DNA from: an uncultured Verrucomicrobia subdivision 3 bacterium
GTDB taxonomy: Bacteria > Verrucomicrobiota > Verrucomicrobiia > Limisphaerales > DASXHY01
Assembly: GCA_937890005.1 (NCBI GenBank)
Contig: CALBZA010000005.1
Location: 1 to 64,000 of the forward strand
Direction of reading: 5' to 3'
DNA length: 64,000 nucleotides
The notes under the pieces were generated by a model. That model searched no databases. It had not been told where the DNA came from and saw nothing but the letters and a program-made list of their open reading frames with translations. This document shows, in pieces, positions 34,540 to 42,400 of this stretch. How positions within the stretch are numbered: the stretch's first letter is position 1; every line of letters starts with the position of its first letter. The position numbers were made by a program, and so were the translations under genes.

Positions 34540-34551
34540 CCTCCGCGAACA

Positions 34552-34596
34552 CCAGGATGGAAAACCTGGGCAGTCATGACAGGTTTCCCATCCTGG
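34552..34596 (+). terminator. Strong hairpin after the Lys/Ala peptide gene
   Basis: CCAGGATGGAAAACCTG (34552-34568) pairs with CAGGTTTCCCATCCTGG (34580-34596) over 17 positions with one mismatch and an 11-base loop. It separates the peptide gene from the exonuclease gene that starts at 34611. No T tract follows, so it may also stabilise the transcript or attenuate reading into the next gene. Confidence 0.65.
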
Positions 34597-34610
34597 TTCA
34601 CTTCCCCCCC

Positions 34611-35330
34611 ATGGCCAAACTGGTCTTCGACATCGAAACCTCGGCTCTCCCTCTCGAACACTTCGACGAAACTCAACAGGAATACCTGTTTCGCGAAGCG
34701 GAAAAGATTCCCGACGAAACCGCCCGCGCCGTCCGCCGCGCGGAACTTCTGCAGCAGTTCAACCTCTGGCCTTTCACTGCGCAGGTGGTTTGCATTGCCA
34801 TGCTCAATGCCGACACCCAGCGCGGTCAGGTGTTGTTCACCGCGGAGGATTTCGAGGAAGAAGGCGGTGAAGGCGGGCCGGTTGAGTTCGTTCCCTGCGT
34901 CGATGAAACCGAACTGCTCACCGCGTTCTGGGATGTTGCGCGGCACTACGAATCGATCGTCACGTTCAACGGCCGCGGCTTCGACGTTCCATTCATTTAC
35001 CTTCGTTCGGCGCTCCTGAACGTTCCTATCAGCCGCAAGGACTGGCTCGGTTACCGGTATCAAACGGATCCGCACTGCGATCTTGCCGAGCAATTCACGT
35101 TTTATGGAGTGAGCGGGCGCGATGGCGCCGCGCGCCGCTTCAATCTCGATTTCTACTGCAAGGCCTTCGGCATCGAATCGCCAAAGAGCCATGGCGTGAC
35201 GGGCATGGATGTGAACACGTTGCTGGCAGAAGGACGGTATCGCGACATCGCGGAATACTGTCTTCGCGACGTGAAGGCCACCGTTCAGCTGTTTCAAATC
35301 TGGCGCGATCGCCTGGCCGGAATCAAATGA
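34611..35330 (+). CDS. Ribonuclease H-like 3'-5' exonuclease domain protein
   Basis: A predicted DEDDy-type exonuclease (PolB-like, RNase_H_2 type) of 239 residues. ExoI motif LVFDIETSA has the D-x-E pair, ExoII is TFNGRGFDVPFI, and ExoIII is YCLRDVKATVQLFQIW. The frame opens at 34557, but that ATG lies inside the hairpin stem and the ATG at 34611 places ExoI at the N-terminus as in the family. The stop overlaps the next start by ATGA. Substrate (DNA or RNA) is unknown. Confidence 0.84.
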   Translation: MAKLVFDIETSALPLEHFDETQQEYLFREAEKIPDETARAVRRAELLQQFNLWPFTAQVVCIAMLNADTQRGQVLFTAEDFEEEGGEGGPVEFVPCVDETELLTAFWDVARHYESIVTFNGRGFDVPFIYLRSALLNVPISRKDWLGYRYQTDPHCDLAEQFTFYGVSGRDGAARRFNLDFYCKAFGIESPKSHGVTGMDVNTLLAEGRYRDIAEYCLRDVKATVQLFQIWRDRLAGIK

Positions 35331-36001
35331 GCGGCGTGTCCGAGACCCCACGCATCGCGCTGCTGATCTGTTTTGCAGTCAAGGAAGAGGCGGCCTTTTT
35401 CACTCCGCAACGAATCCATGGCGGCTGTTCGGTTCTCGTCACCGGAATGGGCCGACGCAACACCAGCACGCGCTTCGAACAGGAGCTGCGACGATTCCAA
35501 CCCGATCGTGTCATCACCTGCGGCTTCGCCGGCGCGCTCGACCCCGCGCTCAAGATCGGCGACCTTGTGTTCGATACCGATTTCGATTCCGGAATGTCTG
35601 ACGCCCTGCTTTCCGCCGGTGCGACCCCGGCAAAGTTTTATTGCTCAACACGCGTCGCGGTATCGGCCGCGGAGAAACAGGAATTGCGCCGCAGCACAGG
35701 GTGCGATGTGGTGGAGATGGAGTCTTCGGTGATTCGAACGATGTGCCGCGACCGCGGCATTCCGAGCACGACGCTTCGGGTGATTTCCGACACGGCGAAC
35801 GAAGATTTGCCGCTGGACTTCAACGCGTTGATGGCTGCCGACCAGAAAATTTCGATGGCCCGGCTGACGCTGGCGCTGTTGAAATCGCCGGGATCGATTC
35901 CGCGCCTGATGGAGCTTCAGCGCAATACGAGGTTTGCAGCGAAACGCCTGGCAGACGCGCTGGACCGGTTATTGGATTCCCTGCGAAGTTCCTGCGCTTG
36001 A
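35327..36001 (+). CDS. Nucleoside phosphorylase family protein, HpnG-like
   Basis: A 224-residue member of the PNP/MTAN superfamily. Visible are VTGMGRRNT, TCGFAGALDPALKIGDLV (substrate/phosphate loop), VVEMESSVI with the ribose-contacting Met-Glu pair, and RVISDTANEDLPLDFNAL. This pattern fits the hopanoid-associated phosphorylase HpnG, which removes adenine from adenosylhopane; squalene/hopanoid-type genes lie just beyond on the opposite strand. MTAN or futalosine hydrolase are alternatives. It is coupled to the exonuclease gene by ATGA, and its 3' end overlaps the convergent EamA-like gene by 33 bases. Confidence 0.72.
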   Translation: MSGVSETPRIALLICFAVKEEAAFFTPQRIHGGCSVLVTGMGRRNTSTRFEQELRRFQPDRVITCGFAGALDPALKIGDLVFDTDFDSGMSDALLSAGATPAKFYCSTRVAVSAAEKQELRRSTGCDVVEMESSVIRTMCRDRGIPSTTLRVISDTANEDLPLDFNALMAADQKISMARLTLALLKSPGSIPRLMELQRNTRFAAKRLADALDRLLDSLRSSCA

Positions 36002-36415
36002 ACCTTCTGTCCGGAGCGCAGTCTTCGCTTTCTCCGCCGATTTCTCGCTGTAGCTGATGAAACCGGCGCCGATCACGATGAGAATCACACCGAACCAGCG
36101 CACCGAAGACACGTGTTCTCCGAGGAAAAGCCATGCTGCAAAGGTCGCGAAGACAAAACTCAATCCTGTGAGCGGCCAGAGGAAGCTGATGTCCGACTTC
36201 GACATCAGAATCAGGAGACAGGCGAAAAACAGCGCTTCAAAAAAGACGCCCAGCAGAATCTGCGGACTCGTGGCGCCGGCTTTCATGATTCGCAGCACCT
36301 CTGGAACGCTGATCTTCTGGACCTCGCCGATGTTGTTCATTCCTTTTTTGAGCAACACCACGCCCGCGGATTCAAAGGTCAATCCGATCAACAAAATTAT
36401 CAGCAGTTTGAACAT
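35969..36415 (-). CDS. Small EamA/SMR-type four-helix transporter
   Basis: A 148-residue membrane protein with four hydrophobic helices (LLIILLIGLTFESAGVVLL; ILLGVFFEALFFACLLIL; FLWPLTGLSFVFATFAAWLF; WFGVILIVIGAGFIS) and a short charged tail. The family exports or flips lipophilic compounds. The Glu in the first helix (FESAG) is of the type used in SMR proteins. It is last in the minus-strand run after hpnK, and its end overlaps the convergent phosphorylase gene. A role in lipid movement is inferred only from the location. Confidence 0.72.
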   Translation of the reverse strand: MFKLLIILLIGLTFESAGVVLLKKGMNNIGEVQKISVPEVLRIMKAGATSPQILLGVFFEALFFACLLILMSKSDISFLWPLTGLSFVFATFAAWLFLGEHVSSVRWFGVILIVIGAGFISYSEKSAEKAKTALRTEGSSAGTSQGIQ

Positions 36416-36552
36416 AAATTGTCTGGCGCTCGAAGTTGCATTTACAGCGAAGTCGGACGCGAAAAGAGCTTCGACCGTTCGATTAGATCAGAACTTCGCG
36501 TCCTCCGCGACCTTCAGCTGAGGCCGTAATGGAATTTGAAGCGGGTTGCAAT

Positions 36553-37374
36553 TCACAGGTCCTGATATCGGATCAGCTGAATCCCGAGCTTCTTCACGAG
36601 ATCCTTCACACGCGGGCTCACCAGGGCGTCGAACTCGTGCTTAAACTTGTCGAGGGACGGATGTGAGTAAAGCTCCGAATCGCCCGCTGGCAGGCGCGGC
36701 AACAGGCCCAGAACGTAACGCTCGTCCACGTGCGAATCCTGCATGAGTCCGAAAACACTGGGAACGTATTTGATTCCCCGCTCGCGAAAGCGCGCGCCGC
36801 ATCCGTAGGAAAGCATCTGGTAAATGAATGCATGCGAAGTGCGATAGAACCAGCGTCCGCTGTCGAGCTTCGTGTTCAGCCAGAAGCGGTCACGCGTCAG
36901 CCGGGCGCGCTTGAACGGAAACTTGTCCCAATCCTCCATCAGAATCCGAAACACGACCGGATGCATGTGCATGTGCAGATGCCCGTTCACGTGGTCGAGT
37001 TCGAGCCCCGTTTTCGCAAAACGACTGAATTGTTCGTGGACTTCGGCGCGCAGCTGTTCGCGCAGGCTGCGATTCGCAAAGTACCGGAAACCGCTTGTCG
37101 CCGGTTTTTCGCTGAATTCGGCCTTTGCATTCACAAGGCCGGGAATCTCGTCCGGACGCAGCGCCGAATGACCGTAAAGCAGCGTGATATGCAGTCCGAC
37201 ACCAAGCTTCGGATTCTGCCGCGCAAGTTCCACGGCTTCGTCAACGGCCACCTCGTTCATCATGAGGCTCGCCGAGGTCAGGATGCCATCCTGATGCGCG
37301 CGAATGACCGCTTCATTGATCGAATGGGATCGACCAAAGTCATCGGCGTTCACAATCAGGCGTCGTTGGCTCAT
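36553..37374 (-). CDS. hpnK: YdjC/ChbG-type deacetylase, HpnK-like
   Basis: A 273-residue carbohydrate-deacetylase-fold protein. LIVNADDFGRSHSINEAV contains the metal-binding Asp-Asp, VGLHITL a His ligand, and DHVNGHLHMHMHP the next metal His cluster. HpnK, the hopanoid-associated member, has this beginning and the FWLNTKLD and GERYVLGLLPRLP-like blocks. It follows a squalene-synthase-type gene (102 bases) and precedes an EamA-like gene. The enzymatic step of HpnK is not well defined. Chitobiose-type deacetylase is the alternative reading. Confidence 0.8.
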   Translation of the reverse strand: MSQRRLIVNADDFGRSHSINEAVIRAHQDGILTSASLMMNEVAVDEAVELARQNPKLGVGLHITLLYGHSALRPDEIPGLVNAKAEFSEKPATSGFRYFANRSLREQLRAEVHEQFSRFAKTGLELDHVNGHLHMHMHPVVFRILMEDWDKFPFKRARLTRDRFWLNTKLDSGRWFYRTSHAFIYQMLSYGCGARFRERGIKYVPSVFGLMQDSHVDERYVLGLLPRLPAGDSELYSHPSLDKFKHEFDALVSPRVKDLVKKLGIQLIRYQDL

Positions 37375-37475
37375 CTCGGGATCGTGTTCTCAATCTTCAA
37401 CTCAAAACCCATAACTCAAATCGATAACTGTTGCGAAACAGGGCAGCGGTCGAAGTGGAAGAACGAGGAAGCCAT

Positions 37476-38345
37476 TCAAGGCGTTCCGTAGTTGGGCGAC
37501 ATGGCGCCGACTGCGAATCGGTACCACGAGCGAAAGATCAGCAACAGCTTCTGGCCTTTGTTCAGGCGGGGCGGAGTGGGGCCGAACACATTGAAGTTTT
37601 CGCGCTCCAGCTTGCGCAGAAGCCGCCAGTAAACCGCCCCCATCAACTCCGCGGCCACCATCGCCTGGCGATCCTCCTGCGGAAGCGTTTCGTGAGCGAG
37701 CCGGTAGAAATGTCGCGCTCTCTGGGCCACGCTGCGTGCCAGTTCCAAAAAACGGTTTGAGTATTCGAACCGGAGAATTTCCGCCTCGCTCACCTTGAAC
37801 CGCTGCAATTCCGAGAGCGGAAGATAAATTCGTCCTCGTTCGGCGTCCGTGCGCACATCACGCAGGATGTTTGTGAGTTGTAGTGCCTTTCCCAGATAAA
37901 CAGCGTAGTCGCGGCAGCGTGGATTGCTGTAGCCGAAAATCTCGATGCTCAACAGCCCGACAACAGACGCCACGCGATAGCAGTAAAGCTCCAGTTCCTC
38001 GTGGCTTTCATAACGTTTCTTGTCCAGGTCCATCTCGCAGCCCTTGATCAGCTCGTCGAGAAGTTCGAACTTCAGCCCGAACTGCCGGATCACCGGCTGA
38101 AACTCGCGGTTCACGACAAACTCCGGGTCTCCGCCTGTGCACGCTTTCCGGACGTCCTCACGCCACGCGGGCAGCCGCTGGCGGCGAACTTCAGTCGGCA
38201 CACTTTCCTCATCGGCCACGTCATCCACCTCGCGGCAGAATGCATAGAGCGTGGACATCGCATCGCGTTTCGGCTTCGGCAGCAGAATGAATGCGAGGGC
38301 GAGGTTCGAGGCGCTCTTCTGCGTGATGTTCCGGCTTTGCTGCAT
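37476..38345 (-). CDS. hpnD: Squalene/phytoene synthase family, HpnD-like
   Basis: A head-to-head prenyl transferase of 289 residues. First aspartate-rich motif FCREVDDVADEES; second DVRTDAERGRIYLP. The trans-IPPS blocks CYRVASVVGLLS and YLGKALQLTNILRD are present. HpnD makes presqualene diphosphate on the way to squalene for hopanoids; a phytoene synthase would look similar, but the adjacent hpnK and phosphorylase favour HpnD. The frame continues upstream to 38654, overlapping the small membrane protein in another frame; the ATG at 38345 gives the usual N-terminus. It starts 4 bases after that gene. Confidence 0.85.
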   Translation of the reverse strand: MQQSRNITQKSASNLALAFILLPKPKRDAMSTLYAFCREVDDVADEESVPTEVRRQRLPAWREDVRKACTGGDPEFVVNREFQPVIRQFGLKFELLDELIKGCEMDLDKKRYESHEELELYCYRVASVVGLLSIEIFGYSNPRCRDYAVYLGKALQLTNILRDVRTDAERGRIYLPLSELQRFKVSEAEILRFEYSNRFLELARSVAQRARHFYRLAHETLPQEDRQAMVAAELMGAVYWRLLRKLERENFNVFGPTPPRLNKGQKLLLIFRSWYRFAVGAMSPNYGTP

Positions 38346-38349
38346 GGAG

Positions 38350-38676
38350 CTAGTGCGATTCGCCGCCTTCGGAACGTTTCGGAGGCAGGCCGCCGGTTTC
38401 TGCGAGCGTAGGGTTCGAGGGCCGCTCTTTACGGCGGCGTCTCCGCTTTTTCGAAGACATGCGGCGGTGGCTGTGAGATTCGTCAGAACTGTCGGATTTG
38501 CCTGGCTTCGACTGTCGCCAGTGATGCCGCCGATGGCGCGAGTGCTGTTGGCCGGGTTCGCGAATGAACGCGGCCCAGATGAAAGCGCCTGTGACGACCA
38601 GCGCCAGTGCGATGATGAAAACGGTGACGGTCGGAAACCGGGAGCTTGCTGCAAATAATATCGGCATGGAATTCAT
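38350..38676 (-). CDS. Small membrane protein with Arg/Lys/His-rich tail
   Basis: A 108-residue protein: one transmembrane helix (TVTVFIIALALVVTGAFIWAAF) followed by a strongly basic, low-complexity tail (HSRHRRHHWRQSKPG, KKRRRRRKERP). Its ATG overlaps the sigma-54 regulator stop by ATGA (38676-38673), and it ends 4 bases before hpnD, so it sits between the regulator and the squalene-type gene in one transcript. Positive-inside logic puts the tail in the cytoplasm. I do not recognise a family; function unknown. Confidence 0.7.
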   Translation of the reverse strand: MNSMPILFAASSRFPTVTVFIIALALVVTGAFIWAAFIREPGQQHSRHRRHHWRQSKPGKSDSSDESHSHRRMSSKKRRRRRKERPSNPTLAETGGLPPKRSEGGESH

Positions 38677-40100
38677 GCGCCTCCCTCCTTGATGGCCGAC
38701 ACGTTCTTATCTTCGTCGTCATCGGTTGCCGAGCCGATGTTCAATCGCTGCATCCGGTAACGCAACGCGTGCCGGCTGAGCTTCAGCTGCTCGGCGGTTC
38801 GGGTGAGGCTGAAATTGTTTCGTTCCAACATGGCGTTGATCAGCTCCCGCTCGAAATTGGCGACAAGCTCATCGAGCGAGTGTTCGCCGGTGATCTCCGG
38901 AGCGGCGCTCTTGTGCAGCTGTGCCTCCAGCTTGAAGTCGGGAAGGCTCGATGCCTGAACCTCTTTTTCGTTTTCGAGAATCAGCGCCCGTTCGATCACG
39001 TTCCGGAGTTCACGCACGTTGCCCGGCCAGTGATGCGACAGCAGCTTCTGCTTTGCCGTGCGCGAGATTCCCTTCACGCGCTTGTTCATTCCGGTGTTGA
39101 AATGTTTCAGGAAATGTTCGGCGAGCAGCAGGACATCCTCGCCGCGGTCGCGGAGCGGGGGCAGGCGGAACTGCACGACGTTCAGGCGGTGAAAAAGATC
39201 CTCGCGGAACTGGTCGTGGCGGATGGCTTCGACAATGTCGCGATTGGTCGCCGCGATGAGGCGCACGTTCACGCGCAGCTCCTGGGTCCCGCCCACGCGG
39301 GTAAAACTGCCGTCTTCGAGAAACCGAAGCAGTTTCGCCTGCAGCGGACGGCTCATGTCTGCAATTTCGTCCAGAAAGATGGTTCCGCCATCGGCTTCTT
39401 CAACCCGTCCCGGTTTCTGCCGCAATGCGCCGGTGAAAGCGCCTTTCTCGTGTCCGAACAATTCGCTTTCCAACAGCGTTTCAGGAATGGCGGCGCAATT
39501 GATTCGGACGTACTGGGCTTTGCGGCGATGACTGAGACTGTGCAGCGCGCCGGCCACCAGTTCCTTGCCGGTGCCGCTTTCACCCAGAATCAGGACTCGG
39601 GCGTCGGTCGGCGCGACGGTCTGGATCAGCTGTTTGATTTCGCGGAGCTTCGGTGATTCGCCAACGATGTCCTCGACTCGGGAAGCTTCGCCGGCGCGCG
39701 CCTTGAGCCGGGCATTTTCCTGAATGAGTCGATGGCGCTCGGCGCATCGGCGGACGGCGTGAAGCAGCTCCTCTGGAGCGAATGGTTTGGAAAGATAATC
39801 GATCGCGCCGGCCTGAATCGCCTCCACCGCGAGTTTCGGCGTCGCGTAGGCGGTAATCATGAGAACCGGAAGGTCGGGCCAGTGCTGACGCACTTTTCCG
39901 AGGAACTGATAGCCGCTCATTCCACCGAGCCGGGCGTCGGTGATGACCATGAAAAACTCTTCGCGTTCGAGACGTTCGAGGGCTTCTTCGGCGGATTCCA
40001 CGGCCCGAACAGAAAAGCCTTCATCCCCCAGCACTGTCGCGAGGGATGCGCGCATGTTTTTTTCGTCGTCAACGACGAGGACTGGCAACGTTATGGTCAC
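38673..40100 (-). CDS. Sigma-54-dependent response regulator, NtrC family
   Basis: A 475-residue activator: receiver (LVVDDEKNMRASL, phospho-Asp in MVITDARLGGMSG, Lys in YLSKPF), AAA+ domain (ILGESGTGKELVAGA, GAFTGA, GGTIFLDEIADMSRP, RLPPLRDR, VRELRNVIERALIL), and a Fis-type DNA-binding helix pair (NFSLTRTAEQLKLSRHALRYRM). The upstream histidine kinase ends 29 bases before its start, so the two form a two-component system. The downstream small membrane protein overlaps it, and hpnD follows, making lipid genes part of the same run. Targets unknown. Confidence 0.95.
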   Translation of the reverse strand: MTITLPVLVVDDEKNMRASLATVLGDEGFSVRAVESAEEALERLEREEFFMVITDARLGGMSGYQFLGKVRQHWPDLPVLMITAYATPKLAVEAIQAGAIDYLSKPFAPEELLHAVRRCAERHRLIQENARLKARAGEASRVEDIVGESPKLREIKQLIQTVAPTDARVLILGESGTGKELVAGALHSLSHRRKAQYVRINCAAIPETLLESELFGHEKGAFTGALRQKPGRVEEADGGTIFLDEIADMSRPLQAKLLRFLEDGSFTRVGGTQELRVNVRLIAATNRDIVEAIRHDQFREDLFHRLNVVQFRLPPLRDRGEDVLLLAEHFLKHFNTGMNKRVKGISRTAKQKLLSHHWPGNVRELRNVIERALILENEKEVQASSLPDFKLEAQLHKSAAPEITGEHSLDELVANFERELINAMLERNNFSLTRTAEQLKLSRHALRYRMQRLNIGSATDDDEDKNVSAIKEGGA

Positions 40101-40128
40101 TGTCTGGCCTGGTTGTTATGGGAGGCTG

Positions 40129-41616
40129 CTACCTCGGCTTCTCCGCACTGATCACCGTTTTCGCGGGAAAAGTTAAGATGAACCGCGCGCCTTTTCCAAG
40201 CTCGGATTCGATCCGCACCTTTCCGGCATAAAGCTCCACGTTGTGCCGGACGATGGAAAGCCCGAGGCCGGTTCCTTTTTCCTTCGTGGAGTAGTAAGCC
40301 TCGAAGACACGCTCGATCTTGTCCGGTGCAATGCCGGGCCCGTTGTCGCTGACGGAGATTTCGACTGAATAATCGGGACGGCAAACCGCAGAAACCGAAA
40401 CAACACCCTTTCCGTTCAGTGCTTCACGCGCGTTCTGCAAAAGGTTCACAAGTGTGTCCTGAAGGTGGCGCTTCTGCATCAGCAATGGCGGAAAGTCGCG
40501 GATGTAGGCGCGTTCCACACGGATGCCCGTTTCTTCGCCGGGCGGGAATGCCTGCTGAATGGCCACGTCGAGTTCTTCGGCGACGTCGAGCTTCTCAACA
40601 CGTCCTTCGGTCAGCTGCGCGTAACCCATGATCTGGGTGATGATTCGGTCCGATCGTTCGATCTCTTCCTGGATAATCTCGATCTGGCGCGCGACGTTGT
40701 TGCGTCCGGCATCGAGCGCCTTCTTCATCGAATAGGTTGCGTTGTTGATGATCGCGAGCGGGTTTTTGATCTGGTGGGCGAATTCGGCGGCGAGCCGTCC
40801 GGCGGAGTGGAGTTGCGCCTGCCGTACCGCCGATTCCCGTTCCTCTTCAGCCACGCGCCGTTGCCGTTCCGCCAGCACCTGCGTGCCGTAGCAACACGAT
40901 GCCAGAAGCCACAGAACGAAGACGCGAAGAAAGATCGGTTCGGTGGACGGTTCCTCGATCAGCCCCGTCCAGGGCACATCCTCCGCAAGGTGGTTGGTTC
41001 TGGTGAAGGGCGCCTGTTCGAGCAATCCGAAGGAATCGTTCGTCCGGCGCGGTGTTCGGAGCGCCGAAATCGGTACGTCCGAAAGCGTAGGCGGCGGCAG
41101 ACTCGCTTCAAGAAAGCCGGAACTCAGGTAGAAGACGCTGAGCAGAAAATTCAGAACAAGCTGGGGAACCGCCAGTGGGATGCTCAGCGCGTTCAAAACG
41201 ATCATTCCCGGAAACAGCCAGAAGATCATGCTGTCGAAACCGCCGGCGATGAACACCAGACCGGAGACAAAGACTCCGTCCAGCAGCCCGAGAATGAACA
41301 CCAGCCATTGAAAAATTCCCGGCGGAAACTTCCGCCAGTTGAGCAGAAACCCGGCGAAAAACAGATTCACGCAGATATAGACGACAAAAAAGCCCTGCAG
41401 AAATTGAAGCGCGAAGCGATGCGCCGTGGGCGTGTCCCGGAACCAGCCGAAGAAGAACAGGTAGTACAGGGCGACCAGAATGACACCCGCCTTGGCCGGG
41501 AGAACGATATGCAGCTGCATCGCCACGATGCGCTCCGCCTGGGTCGCCGGCTCCGGTTGGCGCGTCGCAAACAACCCCTTCACCCAGCCTGTCATCATTC
41601 TCCAGTTCAGACTCAT
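40129..41616 (-). CDS. Membrane sensor histidine kinase (NtrB-like)
   Basis: A 495-residue kinase. Five or six hydrophobic segments lie within 35-160 (VILVALYYLFFFGWF, LQGFFVVYICVNLFFAGFL and so on). A periplasmic or cytoplasmic linker leads to the HisKA domain (FAHQIKNPLAIINNATYSMK) with the phospho-His, and a HATPase (DTLVNLLQNAREAL N box; DNGPGIAPDKIERVFEAYYS; KGTGLGLSIVRHNVELYAG). A hydrophobic 5-6 TM sensor is typical for membrane or lipid-soluble signals. Its partner regulator is immediately downstream. What it senses cannot be told. Confidence 0.92.
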   Translation of the reverse strand: MSLNWRMMTGWVKGLFATRQPEPATQAERIVAMQLHIVLPAKAGVILVALYYLFFFGWFRDTPTAHRFALQFLQGFFVVYICVNLFFAGFLLNWRKFPPGIFQWLVFILGLLDGVFVSGLVFIAGGFDSMIFWLFPGMIVLNALSIPLAVPQLVLNFLLSVFYLSSGFLEASLPPPTLSDVPISALRTPRRTNDSFGLLEQAPFTRTNHLAEDVPWTGLIEEPSTEPIFLRVFVLWLLASCCYGTQVLAERQRRVAEEERESAVRQAQLHSAGRLAAEFAHQIKNPLAIINNATYSMKKALDAGRNNVARQIEIIQEEIERSDRIITQIMGYAQLTEGRVEKLDVAEELDVAIQQAFPPGEETGIRVERAYIRDFPPLLMQKRHLQDTLVNLLQNAREALNGKGVVSVSAVCRPDYSVEISVSDNGPGIAPDKIERVFEAYYSTKEKGTGLGLSIVRHNVELYAGKVRIESELGKGARFILTFPAKTVISAEKPR

Positions 41617-41708
41617 GCGAGACTCCGGTCATCGGACCATCGGCAAAACTTCTGCGAATCCTGCGACACGCTCCGCTCGAGGCCTGCCCCGAATGAAGAA
41701 CTTTAATT

Positions 41709-42260
41709 TCAATGGGCGTCAGCTCCAAGCAGCTGAACCGTGCGTTCCGCCACCTTGTCCACCGGCCAGAGGCGGCCAATTCCCTCGTAACCGCACGACA
41801 GCAAACCCTCTTCAGGTCCAATGAACTCCGCGCCGCGCGATTTCAGTGTCGCCACATTCTGCTGTGTGGCTGGATGAAGCCACATCTTGCCGTTCATTGC
41901 CGGCGCGATCAGCAGCTTGGCCTTTGGATTCAACGCAAGCGCAATGCAACTGAGTGCATCGTCCGCAATCCCGAGGGCCAGCTTCGCAATGCTGTTGGCC
42001 GTGGCGGGCGCGATGAGCAACAGATCGGCTTCGTCAGCCAGCTTGATGTGTGTGGGTTTCCAGCCTTCTTCCTCGTCGTAGAGATCGGTGACAACCGGAT
42101 TGCGGGACAGCGTCTTGAACGGCAGCGGCGTGATGAACCGTTGTGCGTCGGCCGTCATGACCACATGAACGGAAACACCTTTCTTGGTAAGCAAGCTTGC
42201 CAGATCCGCCGCCTTGTGGGCCGCGATGGAACCGGTGACACCGAGAACAATGTTTTTCAT
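41709..42260 (-). CDS. coaC: Phosphopantothenoylcysteine decarboxylase, standalone CoaC domain
   Basis: A 183-residue flavoprotein that decarboxylates 4'-phosphopantothenoylcysteine in coenzyme A synthesis. Motifs: LGVTGSIAAHKAADL at the FMN site, HIKLADEADLLLIAPATANS with the catalytic His, and the LIAPAMNGKMW block. Most bacteria have a bifunctional CoaBC; this gene ends after the decarboxylase half, so the synthetase half must lie elsewhere. The open frame continues upstream to 42353, but the ATG at 42260 is the family start. Downstream 92 bases lies the kinase gene. Confidence 0.9.
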   Translation of the reverse strand: MKNIVLGVTGSIAAHKAADLASLLTKKGVSVHVVMTADAQRFITPLPFKTLSRNPVVTDLYDEEEGWKPTHIKLADEADLLLIAPATANSIAKLALGIADDALSCIALALNPKAKLLIAPAMNGKMWLHPATQQNVATLKSRGAEFIGPEEGLLSCGYEGIGRLWPVDKVAERTVQLLGADAH

Positions 42261-42333
42261 ATTCACCGCCGTAAAGTTTCGCGTTCTATGTTTTGCGTTC
42301 CGAGTTCTGAGTTGTGACTGAGTTGGCCCCTGC

Positions 42334-42400
42334 GCCTCACGCCCCCGCCTCACGCCTCACGTATCACGCCTCACGTATCACGCCTCACGTATCACGCCTC
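42334..42400. repeat. Tandem 14-bp repeats next to gmk
   Basis: Three perfect copies of CGCCTCACGTATCA (42353-42366, 42367-42380, 42381-42394) plus CGCCTC, preceded by degenerate GCCTCACGC units from 42334. They abut the gmk stop codon. The same 14-mer occurs once at 24142-24155. Upstream text 42280-42325 resembles the GTTTCGAG-type phrase seen near 24.1 and 31.3 kb. Confidence 0.8.

Noticed and set aside
34557..34610. Upstream ATG as start of the exonuclease gene
   Set aside because: It lies inside the 17-bp hairpin stem and adds residues not found in the family.
38346..38654. N-terminal extension of the HpnD frame
   Set aside because: Arg/Ser/Pro-rich sequence overlapping the small membrane protein in another frame; the family start is at 38345.
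42334..42400. Possible CRISPR-like array
   Set aside because: The 14-bp units are directly adjacent without spacers, and no cas genes are present.
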